Below, one piece after another: positions 35,151 through 43,572 of a stretch of 64,000 bases of DNA. Each line of letters begins with the position of its first letter. Within the stretch, counting starts at the first letter, position 1. This DNA comes from Hyphomicrobiales bacterium (GTDB lineage Bacteria > Pseudomonadota > Alphaproteobacteria > Rhizobiales > Beijerinckiaceae). Location: positions 1-64,000 of the forward strand of contig JAFBAS010000090.1 of assembly GCA_019247605.1 (NCBI GenBank). Direction: 5' to 3'. The notes below the pieces were generated by a model that searched no databases, was not told the origin of the DNA, and saw only the letters and a program-made list of their open reading frames with translations. Made by a program: the position numbers and the translations under genes.

Positions 35151-35181
35151 AATATAGGGTTTCCCCTTACTGGAAGGTCAA
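35151..35181 (-). promoter_or_regulatory. CueR-type promoter with 19-bp spacer
   Basis: On the minus strand the -35 is TTGACC (35176-35181) and the -10 is TATATT (35151-35156), separated by 19 bp instead of the normal 17. The spacer contains a dyad (ACCTTCC-N7-GGAAACC in part), the place where MerR/CueR proteins bind. The long spacer is the hallmark of MerR-family promoters, which are inactive until the regulator twists the DNA. It drives copZ-copA-cueR. Confidence 0.85.
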
Positions 35182-35189
35182 GCCGGTAA

Positions 35190-35675
35190 TCAGCGCGGTG
35201 CCTCGCGCTTTCGGTCGTAGACCCGAGCGTCCAGAACGAAGGGTTCCGCGAGGGCGATGCGGATCATGGCGGCATCAGGATGATTGTGGTTGATGAGAAT
35301 ATTGGTATCTGGCGAATCGGCAACGGGAACGATCGCCGAAGGCACTCTAACCAGTGGCGTCGAAACGGCCTCGAGCCAAGCATCGCCTTTTTCTTGTGTC
35401 AGTGTCTCGTCCTGGCGCCACTTGGCCGGAAGCTCGTCGAGCCTGATCGTTTTGGCGACATGTGAATCGGGTAGCTCGTAACCCACCATGACCAACTCGG
35501 GTACGAGGTCCGGATCTTGGATGTGGACAAGCTTCTCCAAGACGCAAAGTGAAGGCGAAGTTGCGCAGTAGGTAACGGGGTGACCGATCGTGTTCCAACG
35601 CCCGTTGAAGTGGAGCCCGTATCCCCCGTCAAACGATCGTCCGTGTCGTTTTCCCGATAGGCGCCATAGCCGCAT
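35190..35675 (-). CDS. RES-domain toxin
   Basis: This is the toxin of a RES/Xre type II toxin-antitoxin pair. RES toxins degrade NAD+ and stop growth. The 161-residue protein starts MRLWRLSGKRHGRSFDGGYGL and has the family signature GGYGLHFNGRWNTIGHPVTYCATSPSLCVLEKL, in which the Arg-Tyr-Ser/Glu catalytic-type residues lie (the GRWN-x2-G-x2-V-x-Y-C-A-x-S pattern). Its ATG overlaps the antitoxin stop by one base (TAATG), so the pair is translationally coupled. The frame runs six codons upstream but the coupled ATG fits better. Confidence 0.9.
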   Translation of the reverse strand: MRLWRLSGKRHGRSFDGGYGLHFNGRWNTIGHPVTYCATSPSLCVLEKLVHIQDPDLVPELVMVGYELPDSHVAKTIRLDELPAKWRQDETLTQEKGDAWLEAVSTPLVRVPSAIVPVADSPDTNILINHNHPDAAMIRIALAEPFVLDARVYDRKREAPR

Positions 35676-36112
35676 TAGGCGGGGGCGCCCCACGCGATCT
35701 TTCCCAGGATGGTTTCGATAACCCTCGCGCCCGCTTCAGTGGCGGCCACGTCGAGCGGCGTCTCGCCACCAAGCTCAGCCAAGGGGCGGCGAAGCCAGCG
35801 ATTGGCTTTCTCCTCATCCTCAAAGCTCTCTTCCGCTAGCGTTTGGATGCGCAAGAGCCGAACCACCCGATCGGATTCCTCGACCGTCAGCCTTTCGTTC
35901 TTGACGATGCGATGGCGCCGGGTTCGTTGCGGAATAACGAAGGTCCCGATCTCCTGTTCACTAATCCCCGCTCGGCGCACAGACTCAAGGGCCGCGACTG
36001 GCAAGCGTTTGCGAACTGCCATCGAAAGCTCGGCCTGGGAGCGAATGGACGTCCCCAGCACCTCTCTTCCACCGAGCTTGCGCGAAACTTTCTCGATGAG
36101 CGCGCCAGCCAT
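35675..36112 (-). CDS. Xre/ParS-type antitoxin (DUF2384, toxin-binding domain)
   Basis: This antitoxin neutralises the RES toxin encoded directly downstream. The 145-residue protein starts MAGALIEKVSRKLGG with GGGAGG as ribosome site. It has an Xre-like DNA-binding part (LPVAALESVRRAGISEQEIGTFVIPQRTRRHRI) and the C-terminal MbcA/ParS/Xre toxin-binding domain (ESDRVVRLLRIQTLAEESFEDEEKANRWLRRPLAELGGETPLDVAATEAGARVIETIL). I rejected the ATG at 36157 because it lies inside the operator repeat. It overlaps the toxin gene by one base. It likely autorepresses through the inverted repeat upstream. Confidence 0.92.
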   Translation of the reverse strand: MAGALIEKVSRKLGGREVLGTSIRSQAELSMAVRKRLPVAALESVRRAGISEQEIGTFVIPQRTRRHRIVKNERLTVEESDRVVRLLRIQTLAEESFEDEEKANRWLRRPLAELGGETPLDVAATEAGARVIETILGKIAWGAPA

Positions 36113-36129
36113 CGAGCTCCTCCCTAAAG

Positions 36130-36164
36130 CGGCAATTTGCCCCAATATAGTGGGCATTTTGCCG
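36130..36164. promoter_or_regulatory. inverted-repeat operator of the TA operon
   Basis: The sequence has outer arms CGGCAA/TTGCCG and inner arms TGCCC/GGGCA around a short AT-rich centre (AATATA). It is directly upstream of the antitoxin start and covers its likely -10 region. This is the usual layout for autoregulation of RES-Xre pairs by the antitoxin-toxin complex. Confidence 0.75.
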
Positions 36165-36227
36165 CCGTGCAATGTCTCGCACTGATACTCACTCACATGC
36201 AGGCGCGCTGTTCGCCCTCTTTGGTCC

Positions 36228-36614
36228 CTATACAAGCTGCGAGAAGATCATGACGAGGCCGATCACCGAGACGCCCCAGATGGCCGTGCGCACCCAAGGG
36301 ATGCCGGCCACATAGACGAAGGCATAGACGAGGCGCGCCCAGAAGAAGAGCTCGGCCCCGAGCGCCGTCGTCCCATTCGTCTTTTGCGCCACGACGGCCG
36401 TGAGCACGAGCGCCGCGAAGAGGACGAGGCTTTCGAGCATGTTGAAATGCGCACGCCGCGCGCGGCCCGCCCAGCCCTTGACCTCGGGAGCGGGCTCACG
36501 ATTGCCGGCGAGCTCCGGCAATCCGACGTCGAGCGTCGCGCCCGAGACCGCCATCAGCATCTGCGCGAAGGTGAGAGCCACCGACCAGACGAGGAAATGC
36601 AATTCAGTGGCCAT
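36228..36614 (-). CDS. MAPEG-family membrane protein
   Basis: The 128-residue protein has four membrane helices of the MAPEG (membrane-associated proteins in eicosanoid and glutathione metabolism) type. It has the signature ARRAHFNMLESLVLFAALVL with the Asn and Glu of the family, a short loop and a final helix WVRTAIWGVSVIGLVMIFSQLV. Bacterial members may be glutathione-transferase-like, but this is unproven. The ATG is preceded by GGAGG at seven bases; the frame continues 18 codons upstream without a good site. Confidence 0.85.
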   Translation of the reverse strand: MATELHFLVWSVALTFAQMLMAVSGATLDVGLPELAGNREPAPEVKGWAGRARRAHFNMLESLVLFAALVLTAVVAQKTNGTTALGAELFFWARLVYAFVYVAGIPWVRTAIWGVSVIGLVMIFSQLV

Positions 36615-36793
36615 GGGCCCCTCCTTTGATGGAATGAGATGTGATTCTCGGCTCGCATTCTCCGGCAATTCATTTTGCCGGACAACCCTTCTGAGATTGG
36701 ACGGAGCCGGACGCGTCGGCTCATCCTGGATTTCGTTACGTAATTAGGGTTACGTGAGAAGGGCGCTAACGTTACGGCTCGCGAGGACGAAAG

Positions 36794-37807
36794 ATGGGCT
36801 CACCGCAACAGACCGGCGAATTCAAGCTCGGTGATTTCTCGGCCGAGAAGGGCGGCGTGATCGAGGACGCAAAGCTCGTCTGGCAAACGCATGGCGTGCT
36901 CAACGCCGCGCGCGACAACCTCATCCTTTACCCTTCGAGCTACAGCGCTCAGCATCAGGACATGTCCTGGCTCATCGGCGAGGACAAGATCCTCGATCCG
37001 AGGCGCTGGTTCATCGTCACCGTAAACATGTTCTCGAACGGGCTTTCATCGGGCGCGGCCGAGACGCCGAACTATCCCGCCCTCGTGACGCTCGCCGACA
37101 ATGTGCGCGCCCAGCATCGGATCGTGACGGAGCATTTCGGTGTGAGGCGTCTCGCAGCGGTTTACGGCTTTTCGATGGGCGCCATGCAGGCCTACCATTG
37201 GGCGGCGCTCAATCCGGAGATGGTCGAGCGCGCCATCGTCATTTGCGGCAGCGCCCGCACATCGACCCACAACAAGGTCTTCCTTTCGGGCCTCTTGCGC
37301 ACGCTCGAAGCCGCGCCGGAACATTTGGGCAATGGACGCTTTTCGAGCGAGCCCAAGGCCGCGCTCAAGGCCTTTAGCCACATTTATGCGGGCTGGGGCT
37401 TGAGCCAGGATTTCTATCGCGCCGACCTGCATCGCAAGGCGCTCGGCGCGCCGGACCTCGACACGTTTTTGCGCACCGATTGGGTCGAGCGCTTCTCGGC
37501 GCGACGAGCCGCCAATCTCTACGCGCAGGCGCTCGCCTGGTATCACGGCGACATCAGCGACAACGCGCTCTATGGCGGCGACCTCACGCGGGCACTTCGC
37601 GCCATCCGCGCCAAAGTACTTCTCCTTCCCGGCGAAACCGATCTTTACTTCCGCGTTGCCGACAACGCGGCGGAGCTTCCGCATCTCGCGAAAGGCGAGC
37701 TAAGGCCCATCCCCAGCATCTGGGGCCACCGCGCCGGCAACCCGAGCACGAATGCGGAGGATGCGGCGTTTCTCAAGGCGCAGACGCGGGCGTGGCTCGC
37801 GGGATGA
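36794..37807 (+). CDS. alpha/beta hydrolase, homoserine O-acetyltransferase (MetX)-like
   Basis: A 337-residue alpha/beta-fold protein of the MetX-like group. The catalytic triad is visible: Ser in GFSMGAMQAYHWA, Asp in LLPGETDLYFRVAD and His in IWGHRAGNP near the C-terminus. The LILYPSSYSAQHQDMSWLIG opening also matches the family. Members of this branch are often simple hydrolases rather than true homoserine acetyltransferases, and no methionine genes lie nearby, so substrate and role are open. It stands alone. Confidence 0.88.
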   Translation: MGSPQQTGEFKLGDFSAEKGGVIEDAKLVWQTHGVLNAARDNLILYPSSYSAQHQDMSWLIGEDKILDPRRWFIVTVNMFSNGLSSGAAETPNYPALVTLADNVRAQHRIVTEHFGVRRLAAVYGFSMGAMQAYHWAALNPEMVERAIVICGSARTSTHNKVFLSGLLRTLEAAPEHLGNGRFSSEPKAALKAFSHIYAGWGLSQDFYRADLHRKALGAPDLDTFLRTDWVERFSARRAANLYAQALAWYHGDISDNALYGGDLTRALRAIRAKVLLLPGETDLYFRVADNAAELPHLAKGELRPIPSIWGHRAGNPSTNAEDAAFLKAQTRAWLAG

Positions 37808-37861
37808 GTGAAGGGCGAGTAAGCGGAGAGAGACAGAGTGTCACTCATCTTGGACAAGCGG

Positions 37862-37917
37862 CCTTCTCCCCTTGCGGGAGAAGGTGCCGGCCGCGTGAGC
37901 GGCCGGCGGATGAGGGG
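37862..37917. repeat. palindromic intergenic repeat (CTTCTCCC/GGGAGAAG, GCCGGCCGC/GCGGCCGGC)
   Basis: Two adjacent hairpins follow the MetX-like gene in the 432-bp gap to the autotransporter: one with CTTCTCCC and GGGAGAAG arms, one with GCCGGCCGC and GCGGCCGGC arms. The same unit reappears at 40918-41053, so it is a dispersed element (REP or BIME-like). A second repeat-like stretch (CCCGCGAAAGCGG) lies at about 37971. The rest of the gap up to 38239 holds no gene. Confidence 0.8.
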
Positions 37918-38239
37918 GCGCTCCGCGAGCTTTATTAAGCAGGCACCGGTCCCGCCGCCTCCGCTCATGCCCGCGAAAGCGGACATCCAGCTCACCTGCC
38001 AACAGTGGACAAAGCTTGGATTCCGCCGCTTCGGCGCCTCACCGCTTTGAAGAGAGACCAACCCTGTTACCGAAAAGACACGCTAAGGCTCTTTCTCCAT
38101 CGGTATTAGCGTAAATCGGCATGTCCATTCGTGTCAGAATTGCGGCGGTCTCGAATCGATGTTAGTCCTCATATGCTAATTCGACCCGGGGGCTCGGCGC
38201 TGATCGCGACGATGGTGCGGCCTCGTAAGGAGACCATCC

Positions 38240-40909
38240 ATGAAGGCCGCTATTTCGCATTCGCCTCTTTCGTTTGTAATTCCCGCGCCCTCGCGCCGCG
38301 TGAATGTCCGCTCGGACACATTTCGCGCGGCGTTCCTCGCTGCCTCGTCGGTCGTGGCGCTTGGCCTCGTGATGCCCGCGGCGCATGCTCAAAACGCGAC
38401 CTGGACAGGCGCCGGCAATGACGGAGGGCAGTTCACCAATGCCGCCAACTGGAATCCGAATACTGCTGTTCCTACCGGCACCGCGATGTTTGCCACGGCG
38501 ACGCCGACTACGATCACGCAAAGCGGAACGACGATCGTCGGCGCGCTGCAATTCAACGCGGGCGCTGCAGCATATACTATCAATAATAGAGCCCTTTTTG
38601 GCATCAATAACGCCGGTATCGTGAACCTCTCCTCGAATATGCAAACCATCACCAATGGTAATCAACAATTACTCTTCACGAATTCAGCTTCGGCCGGAAA
38701 TAACAACCTGGTCACCATCACGAACGCGGCTGCCGGCCAAATAAATTTCAACCTTACGAGTACAGGAGGCTCCGCAAATATAAACAATGCCACTAATGGT
38801 GGAACGATAAATTTCGCTGATATGAGTAGCGCTGGCTCCGCAAATATATCCAACAGCGGTAGCCTCAATTTCACTCTCACCAGCACAGCGGGGAGCGCGT
38901 CCATAACCAATAATGGTACCGGTTTAGTGCAATTCACAGGCAACGCCGACGGGGGCACTGCGGCGTTCACGAACAACGCGAATGGGAACATCGATTTTTC
39001 GGCGAGCAAAGGAGCGAATAGTAACGGCAAGCTTTTGGTAGGCTCGATCTCGGGCGCGGGGAATGTTTTCCTCGGTGCCAACCAACTGACGATCGGCGGC
39101 AACAATCAATCGACCACGATAAGCGGCGTGATCAACGACGGCTCCGTCGGCACTCCTGGCGGTAAGACCGGCGGCTCGCTCGTGAAGACCGGGACCGGCA
39201 CGCTAACGCTTTCGGGCGCGAACCTGTACACAGGCACGACAATGGTCATGGCCGGCGTGCTCAACGTGACGGGGTCGATCACCTCGGATACCACGGTCAC
39301 GGGCGGCGCGCTCGCCGGCTCAGGCACGATCCAGAGCCTCACGGCGCAGAGCGGTGGAACGGTGGCACCCGGCATGGTGACGCCCTTCTCGACCTTGAAC
39401 GTCACCGGTACCGCGAGTTTCGTGACCGGATCGACCTTCGTCGTCAACATCAACAGCGCCGGTCAGAACGACAAGCTCGTCGTCGGCGGCACCGCGACGA
39501 TCAATGGCGGCACGGTGAGCGTGCTCGGCGGAACTGGGATCACTGCCACCTCGACCTTCACGATTCTCAGCGCGAAGAGCGTGACGGGAAGCGGCTTCGC
39601 CAACGTGACGTCGAACCTCGCCTTCCTCACGCCGACCCTTACACAGAACGCGACAAGCGTCGTGCTCAGCGTCACGCCGAAATCGCCGCCCACCCCGGTT
39701 ACCCCGAAGCCCGTTACCTTCGCCTCGGTGGCGACAACGCCGAACCAGATCGCGACGGCGAATGCGGTGCAGGCGCTTGGCAAAGGCCCCGTCTTTAACG
39801 CGGTGATCGGCCAATCCGTCGCGGGCGCGCAGCAAGCCTTTACCGCCCTTTCGGGCGAGGTGCATGCGTCGACCGTGAATGCGGCCTTCACGGACGCGAC
39901 CTTGCCGAACACGGCGATACTCGACCACTTGAACCAGCCGGTCGCGCCGCCCGTGCTCGGCGCCGCGATCGAGACGACCGGCGCTTACGCGGCCGATCTG
40001 CCGACCCGCAAAGGCCCGGTCGCGCCCGTTTCGGCGAGCTTCTATCAGCCCCGCATCTTCGATCTTTGGGGCCAGGGCTTCGGCGATTGGGGCCGCGTCT
40101 CGAGCGACGGCAACGCCGCCTCGCTCTCGCGCACCACAGGCGGCTTCGTCATCGGCGGCGATGTCTCGGCCACGAACTTCATGGGAGGGGATTGGCGCTT
40201 CGGCCTCGCGGGCGGCTACACCAATGATCAGATCACCGTGAATCAGCGCGGCTCCTCGTCAACCTTCGAGAGCGTCTTCGGGGGTGCCTATGCGGGAGCG
40301 AGCTTCGGCGCCTTCCAGCTTCGCGCCGGCGCGCTTTATGGCACGAACAACACCTCGACGACGCGTCAGGTCATCTTCCCCGGCTTCTTCGAGGCGCTCT
40401 CCTCGTCGAATGGCGGCTACACGGCGCAAGCTTTCGGCGAAGCGGGGTACCGCATCCAATTGGGTGGGCTCGGCTTCGGTGCCGGCTCACGCGCGTTCGT
40501 GGAGCCCTTCGCGGGTGGGGCCGCCTTCCTGATCCACCAGAACGGCTTCACGGAAGTGGGCGGCACCTCGGCGCTCACCGCCACGGCGCGCGACTTCAAC
40601 ATCCAGACGACGACGCTCGGCGTGCGCGGCGAGCTCGCCTTCGCCTCGATGCCGCTCACCTTGAAGACCATGGTCGGCTGGCGCCACGCCTATGGCGACG
40701 TGGTGCCCTCGGTGCTCCTCACCTTCCAGGGCGGGGCGCAGGCCTTCAGCACCTCTGGCGTGCCGATCGACCGCGACGCTTTCGTCGCCGAGGCCGGCAT
40801 CGATTATTCGATCACCTCGATGCTTTCGGTGGGCGTCTCCTACTCGGGACAATACGGCCAACGCGCCACGGACAATGCCGTTAAGGGCAATGTGAACCTA
40901 AGGTTCTGA
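38240..40909 (+). CDS. autotransporter with PATR repeats
   Basis: This is a type Va secretion protein of 889 residues. It has an extended signal region (RRVNVRSDTFRAAFLAASSVVALGLVMPAAHA, cleavage after AHA near residue 50) and a passenger rich in Asn, Ser, Thr and Ala (NNINNATNGG-type repeats). A PATR motif near residues 310-345 (LVKTGTGTLTLSGANLYTGTTMVMAGVLNV) and a C-terminal beta-barrel from about residue 590 follow, ending in the required Phe (VNLRF). The AT-richer passenger segment around 38560-38930 contrasts with the high-GC ends, so the passenger may be a horizontally exchanged module. It probably acts as an adhesin. Confidence 0.93.
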   Translation: MKAAISHSPLSFVIPAPSRRVNVRSDTFRAAFLAASSVVALGLVMPAAHAQNATWTGAGNDGGQFTNAANWNPNTAVPTGTAMFATATPTTITQSGTTIVGALQFNAGAAAYTINNRALFGINNAGIVNLSSNMQTITNGNQQLLFTNSASAGNNNLVTITNAAAGQINFNLTSTGGSANINNATNGGTINFADMSSAGSANISNSGSLNFTLTSTAGSASITNNGTGLVQFTGNADGGTAAFTNNANGNIDFSASKGANSNGKLLVGSISGAGNVFLGANQLTIGGNNQSTTISGVINDGSVGTPGGKTGGSLVKTGTGTLTLSGANLYTGTTMVMAGVLNVTGSITSDTTVTGGALAGSGTIQSLTAQSGGTVAPGMVTPFSTLNVTGTASFVTGSTFVVNINSAGQNDKLVVGGTATINGGTVSVLGGTGITATSTFTILSAKSVTGSGFANVTSNLAFLTPTLTQNATSVVLSVTPKSPPTPVTPKPVTFASVATTPNQIATANAVQALGKGPVFNAVIGQSVAGAQQAFTALSGEVHASTVNAAFTDATLPNTAILDHLNQPVAPPVLGAAIETTGAYAADLPTRKGPVAPVSASFYQPRIFDLWGQGFGDWGRVSSDGNAASLSRTTGGFVIGGDVSATNFMGGDWRFGLAGGYTNDQITVNQRGSSSTFESVFGGAYAGASFGAFQLRAGALYGTNNTSTTRQVIFPGFFEALSSSNGGYTAQAFGEAGYRIQLGGLGFGAGSRAFVEPFAGGAAFLIHQNGFTEVGGTSALTATARDFNIQTTTLGVRGELAFASMPLTLKTMVGWRHAYGDVVPSVLLTFQGGAQAFSTSGVPIDRDAFVAEAGIDYSITSMLSVGVSYSGQYGQRATDNAVKGNVNLRF

Positions 40910-40917
40910 TTTAAGGA

Positions 40918-41053
40918 CCCTCATCCGTCGATCGCTCACGCGATCGACACCTTCTCCCGCGCGAAGAGCGCGGGAGAAGGGGGCGGCGGCGCTTTTCCTT
41001 CTCCCGCATCGCGGGAGAAGGTGCCGGCCGCGTCAGCGGCCGGCGGATGAGGG
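40918..41053. repeat. compound palindromic repeat
   Basis: This contains three hairpins: one with ATCGATCGC/GCGATCGAT-type arms, one with CTTCTCCCGC/GCGGGAGAAG arms flanking GCGAAGAGC, and another CTTCTCCC/GGGAGAAG pair plus the GCCGGCCGC/GCGGCCGGC unit. It follows the autotransporter stop and may end its transcript, but there is no T-run. The end matches the repeat at 37862-37917. Confidence 0.8.
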
Positions 41054-41162
41054 CGGCGGAATTTGGAACGTCCCTCACTCGGCTCGTTTCGCTTTGCTTC
41101 ACGAGTCCGATCTCTCCCAGAGGGAGAGATGAGGCGCGCTACCCCGCCCGCTCACACCACTG

Positions 41163-42053
41163 CTACCCCACTCGCCGCCGTCGAAGCGCCGTGTGCGCGA
41201 TGAAGGTCAACCCGAGCGTCGTCGCCATGAGCACGAAGGAGACGGCGGCGCCGAAAGGCCAATTGTTCGATTGGCTGAACTGGTCGTAGACAAGCGGCCC
41301 CATCATCGTGAATTTCGGCCCGCCGAGCAGCACCGGCGTCGCATAGGCGTTCATCGCGAGAATGAAGGTGAGGATCGTGCCGGCGAGCGTGCCGGGAAGC
41401 GCCAGCGGCCACACCACCCGGCGAAAGGTCTGGAAGGGCGCGGCGCCCAGGCTGAGCGCCGCCTCCTCGATCGGCCGCGCGATGCCTTCGATGACGCTCT
41501 GCAAGGTGAGCACCATGAAGGGGAGGTTGACCGTGATGATGCCGACCACCACCGCCATCTCGGTGTACATGAGGGTGAGCGGCTGATCGATGATACCCGA
41601 GCCGAGAAGCACGCTGTTGATGAAACCCTTGGCGCCGAAGAGCGTCATCCAGCCCGCCGCGCGCACCGCATTGCCGATGAAAAGCGGCAGCACGACGAGG
41701 ATCACCATGAGGTTCTTCCAGCGCGACGTCATGCGCGCGAGCCAATAGGCGAGCGGGAAACCCATCACGAGGCAGATGAGCGTGGAGACGACCGAGACGC
41801 GGATCGTCCGCGCGAGGACAGTGAGGTAATAGGGGTCGGTGAAAAATTTCACGTAGTTCTCGGCCGTCAGCGCATCGACCATGTAGCTCGCCGGATCGAA
41901 GCGGTTGAGGCTGTAGCGGAAGAGGATCGCGACCGGCACGAGAAGCTGCAACAGACAAAAAAGCGTCGCCGGTCCAATGAGGGCGAGCGCCATCGAGGAG
42001 GGCCGCCGTGAACGGGGGCGGACGATGGCGACTTCCGAAGTTGCGAGGGTCAT
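41163..42053 (-). CDS. ABC transporter permease (spermidine/putrescine or Fe3+/thiamine-like, PotB type)
   Basis: A 296-residue inner-membrane permease with six hydrophobic segments and the binding-protein-dependent transport signature EAALSLGAAPFQTFRRVVWPLALPG in the cytoplasmic loop that contacts the ATPase. The start is at MTLATSEVAIV; the open frame to 42134 only continues into repeat DNA. It is the last gene of a set with the substrate-binding protein, ATPase and second permease on the same strand. The repeat 42062-42440 separates it from the binding protein. Confidence 0.92.
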   Translation of the reverse strand: MTLATSEVAIVRPRSRRPSSMALALIGPATLFCLLQLLVPVAILFRYSLNRFDPASYMVDALTAENYVKFFTDPYYLTVLARTIRVSVVSTLICLVMGFPLAYWLARMTSRWKNLMVILVVLPLFIGNAVRAAGWMTLFGAKGFINSVLLGSGIIDQPLTLMYTEMAVVVGIITVNLPFMVLTLQSVIEGIARPIEEAALSLGAAPFQTFRRVVWPLALPGTLAGTILTFILAMNAYATPVLLGGPKFTMMGPLVYDQFSQSNNWPFGAAVSFVLMATTLGLTFIAHTALRRRRVG

Positions 42054-42061
42054 GGAGCCAG

Positions 42062-42440
42062 CTCTCCCGCAGGGAGAGGTCGATCCGAGCCGAATGGCGA
42101 GGAGCGGGTGAGGGAGGCGACGCTGACCTCGCAAGGCTCGCCGCGGCTTCCCTCACCCGGCTCGCTTCCCCTCGGAATAAATCCGAGGGAAGCGAGTCCG
42201 ACCTCTCCCTGCGGGAGAGGTGAGAAGACGCCGGCGCTCCGCTCCACCTCTCCCGCAGGGAGAGGCCGATCCGAGCCGAATGGCGAGGAGCGGGTGAGGG
42301 AGACGACGCTGACCTCGCGAGGCTCGCCGCGGCTTCCCTCACCCGGCTCGCTCACTGCGTTCGCGAGTCCGACCTCTCCCTGCGGGAGAGGTGAGAAGAC
42401 GCCGGCGCTCCGCTTCACCTCTCCCGCAGGGAGAGGTGAA
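42062..42440. repeat. tandem 170-190 bp repeat with CTCTCCC hairpins
   Basis: Two near-identical direct copies begin at 42062 and 42248 (CTCTCCCGCAGGGAGAGG and on to ACCTCTCCCTGCGGGAGAGGTGAG...), and a partial third begins at 42419. Each copy contains CTCTCCCGCAGGGAGAG hairpins and a long internal inverted stretch. The copies differ by about 15 bp in length and by some substitutions. It lies between a permease gene and a substrate-binding-protein gene, not within coding DNA. It is a tandem expansion of an element related to those at 37862 and 40918. Confidence 0.88.
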
Positions 42441-42447
42441 GAGATTC

Positions 42448-43506
42448 TCACCCCTTGAAATCCTTGTCCCACCATTCCTTCCACTTGGCGTCGTTTTGCG
42501 TGACATAAGTGTAGTCGGCGGTCATCAGGTGCTTCTGCTCCTCATCGGTGAAGCCGATGCGCTTGCGCAGATCCTCGGGGAGCGGCGCGTCGCTGACGGT
42601 CGGGTTGTAGCCCATGTCGTTGGCGAAGTTGATTTGCGCCTGCGACTGCAGAAGTGCGTCGAGATACGCATAGGCGCCCTGCTTGTTGGGCGCGTTCTTG
42701 GGAATCGAGAACAGCGACTGATAGGCGATGATGCCCTCCTTCGGCACGGCCGAGTCGACGGGCACGCCGGCCTTCTGCCACTGCACGCAGCGCGCCTTCC
42801 ACATCACGCAGAGTCCGACCTCCTCGGTCTTGAGCCCTTGCGCCATGCCCTCGTTGGTCGGGTAGATCTTGACCCCCTGTTTCTTGAGGTCGGCGAGCTT
42901 GCCCTTGGCCGGCTCGAAATCGTTGAGGCTGCCGCCGCCAGCGATCGCAGCCGCCATGACCGTGTAGATATATTGGATGTCGATGACGCCGACCTTCCCG
43001 GCGTTCTTGCCGTCGAAAAGATCGTTGAGCGAAGTGGGTGCCGTCGTGATCAGCTTCGGATTGTAGACGAGGACGAGGCCCGAATAGATGTGCGGCACCG
43101 CGTAATCCGATTTGAGGACGGGCAGGATCTCGGGCGCGCGGCTCAGCTTCGAATAGTCGATCTTGTCGAGGACGCCGGCCGCCGTCATCTCGGCGACGTT
43201 CACGTCCGAAAGCGCCTGGACATCGCTCGTGCCGCGCGGCAGACGCTTCTCGGCGACCATCTTGGCACGGCGCGGCGCGTCCGATTCGGTGTCCTGCACC
43301 ACCTCCCAGCCCTTTGATTCGAGGAACGGGATCTCGATGTTCTTGTGCAGGAGATTGGCGTAGTCGCCACCCCAGGTGCCGACGACGATCTTCTTGCTTT
43401 CCTCGGCAAAAGCGCCTTTCGCGCGCCAAAGCGCGGGTGTCGTTAGAGCCGCAGCGCCGGCGAGCACGGCACGGCGGGACGGGCTTGCGAAGTGGGTTTT
43501 CTTCAT
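42448..43506 (-). CDS. ABC transporter substrate-binding protein (spermidine/putrescine type)
   Basis: A periplasmic binding protein of 352 residues of the SBP_bac_8-like, spermidine/putrescine (PotD) superfamily. The N-terminus has a Tat-like signal (SRRAVLAGAAALTTPALWRAKGAFA). The mature domain opens with SKKIVVGTWGGDYANLLHKNIEIPFLES, includes EVVQDTESDAPRRAKMVAEK and ends with YTYVTQNDAKWKEWWDKDF. The start at MKKTHFASP was chosen. Its ligand is not clear: related proteins bind polyamines, thiamine, iron or other cations. It belongs with the two permeases and the ATPase. Confidence 0.92.
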   Translation of the reverse strand: MKKTHFASPSRRAVLAGAAALTTPALWRAKGAFAEESKKIVVGTWGGDYANLLHKNIEIPFLESKGWEVVQDTESDAPRRAKMVAEKRLPRGTSDVQALSDVNVAEMTAAGVLDKIDYSKLSRAPEILPVLKSDYAVPHIYSGLVLVYNPKLITTAPTSLNDLFDGKNAGKVGVIDIQYIYTVMAAAIAGGGSLNDFEPAKGKLADLKKQGVKIYPTNEGMAQGLKTEEVGLCVMWKARCVQWQKAGVPVDSAVPKEGIIAYQSLFSIPKNAPNKQGAYAYLDALLQSQAQINFANDMGYNPTVSDAPLPEDLRKRIGFTDEEQKHLMTADYTYVTQNDAKWKEWWDKDFKG

Positions 43507-43572
43507 GATCGGACACTCCCTGCGATCGTTTTTCTTCTTTTGTGCTTCATCCTCGGTCCTCGGCAAGGACCC

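Noticed and set aside
36157-36235. Longer start for the Xre-type antitoxin
   Set aside because: The upstream ATG lies inside the inverted-repeat operator and has no ribosome site; the ATG at 36112 has GGAGG at the correct spacing.
42062-42440. Possible CRISPR array
   Set aside because: Repeat units are 170-190 bp, palindromic and not separated by unique spacers of constant size; no cas genes are near.
42391-43317. Plus-strand frame of 308 codons opposite the polyamine-type binding protein
   Set aside because: Shadow of the binding-protein gene, which has a Tat signal and family motifs.
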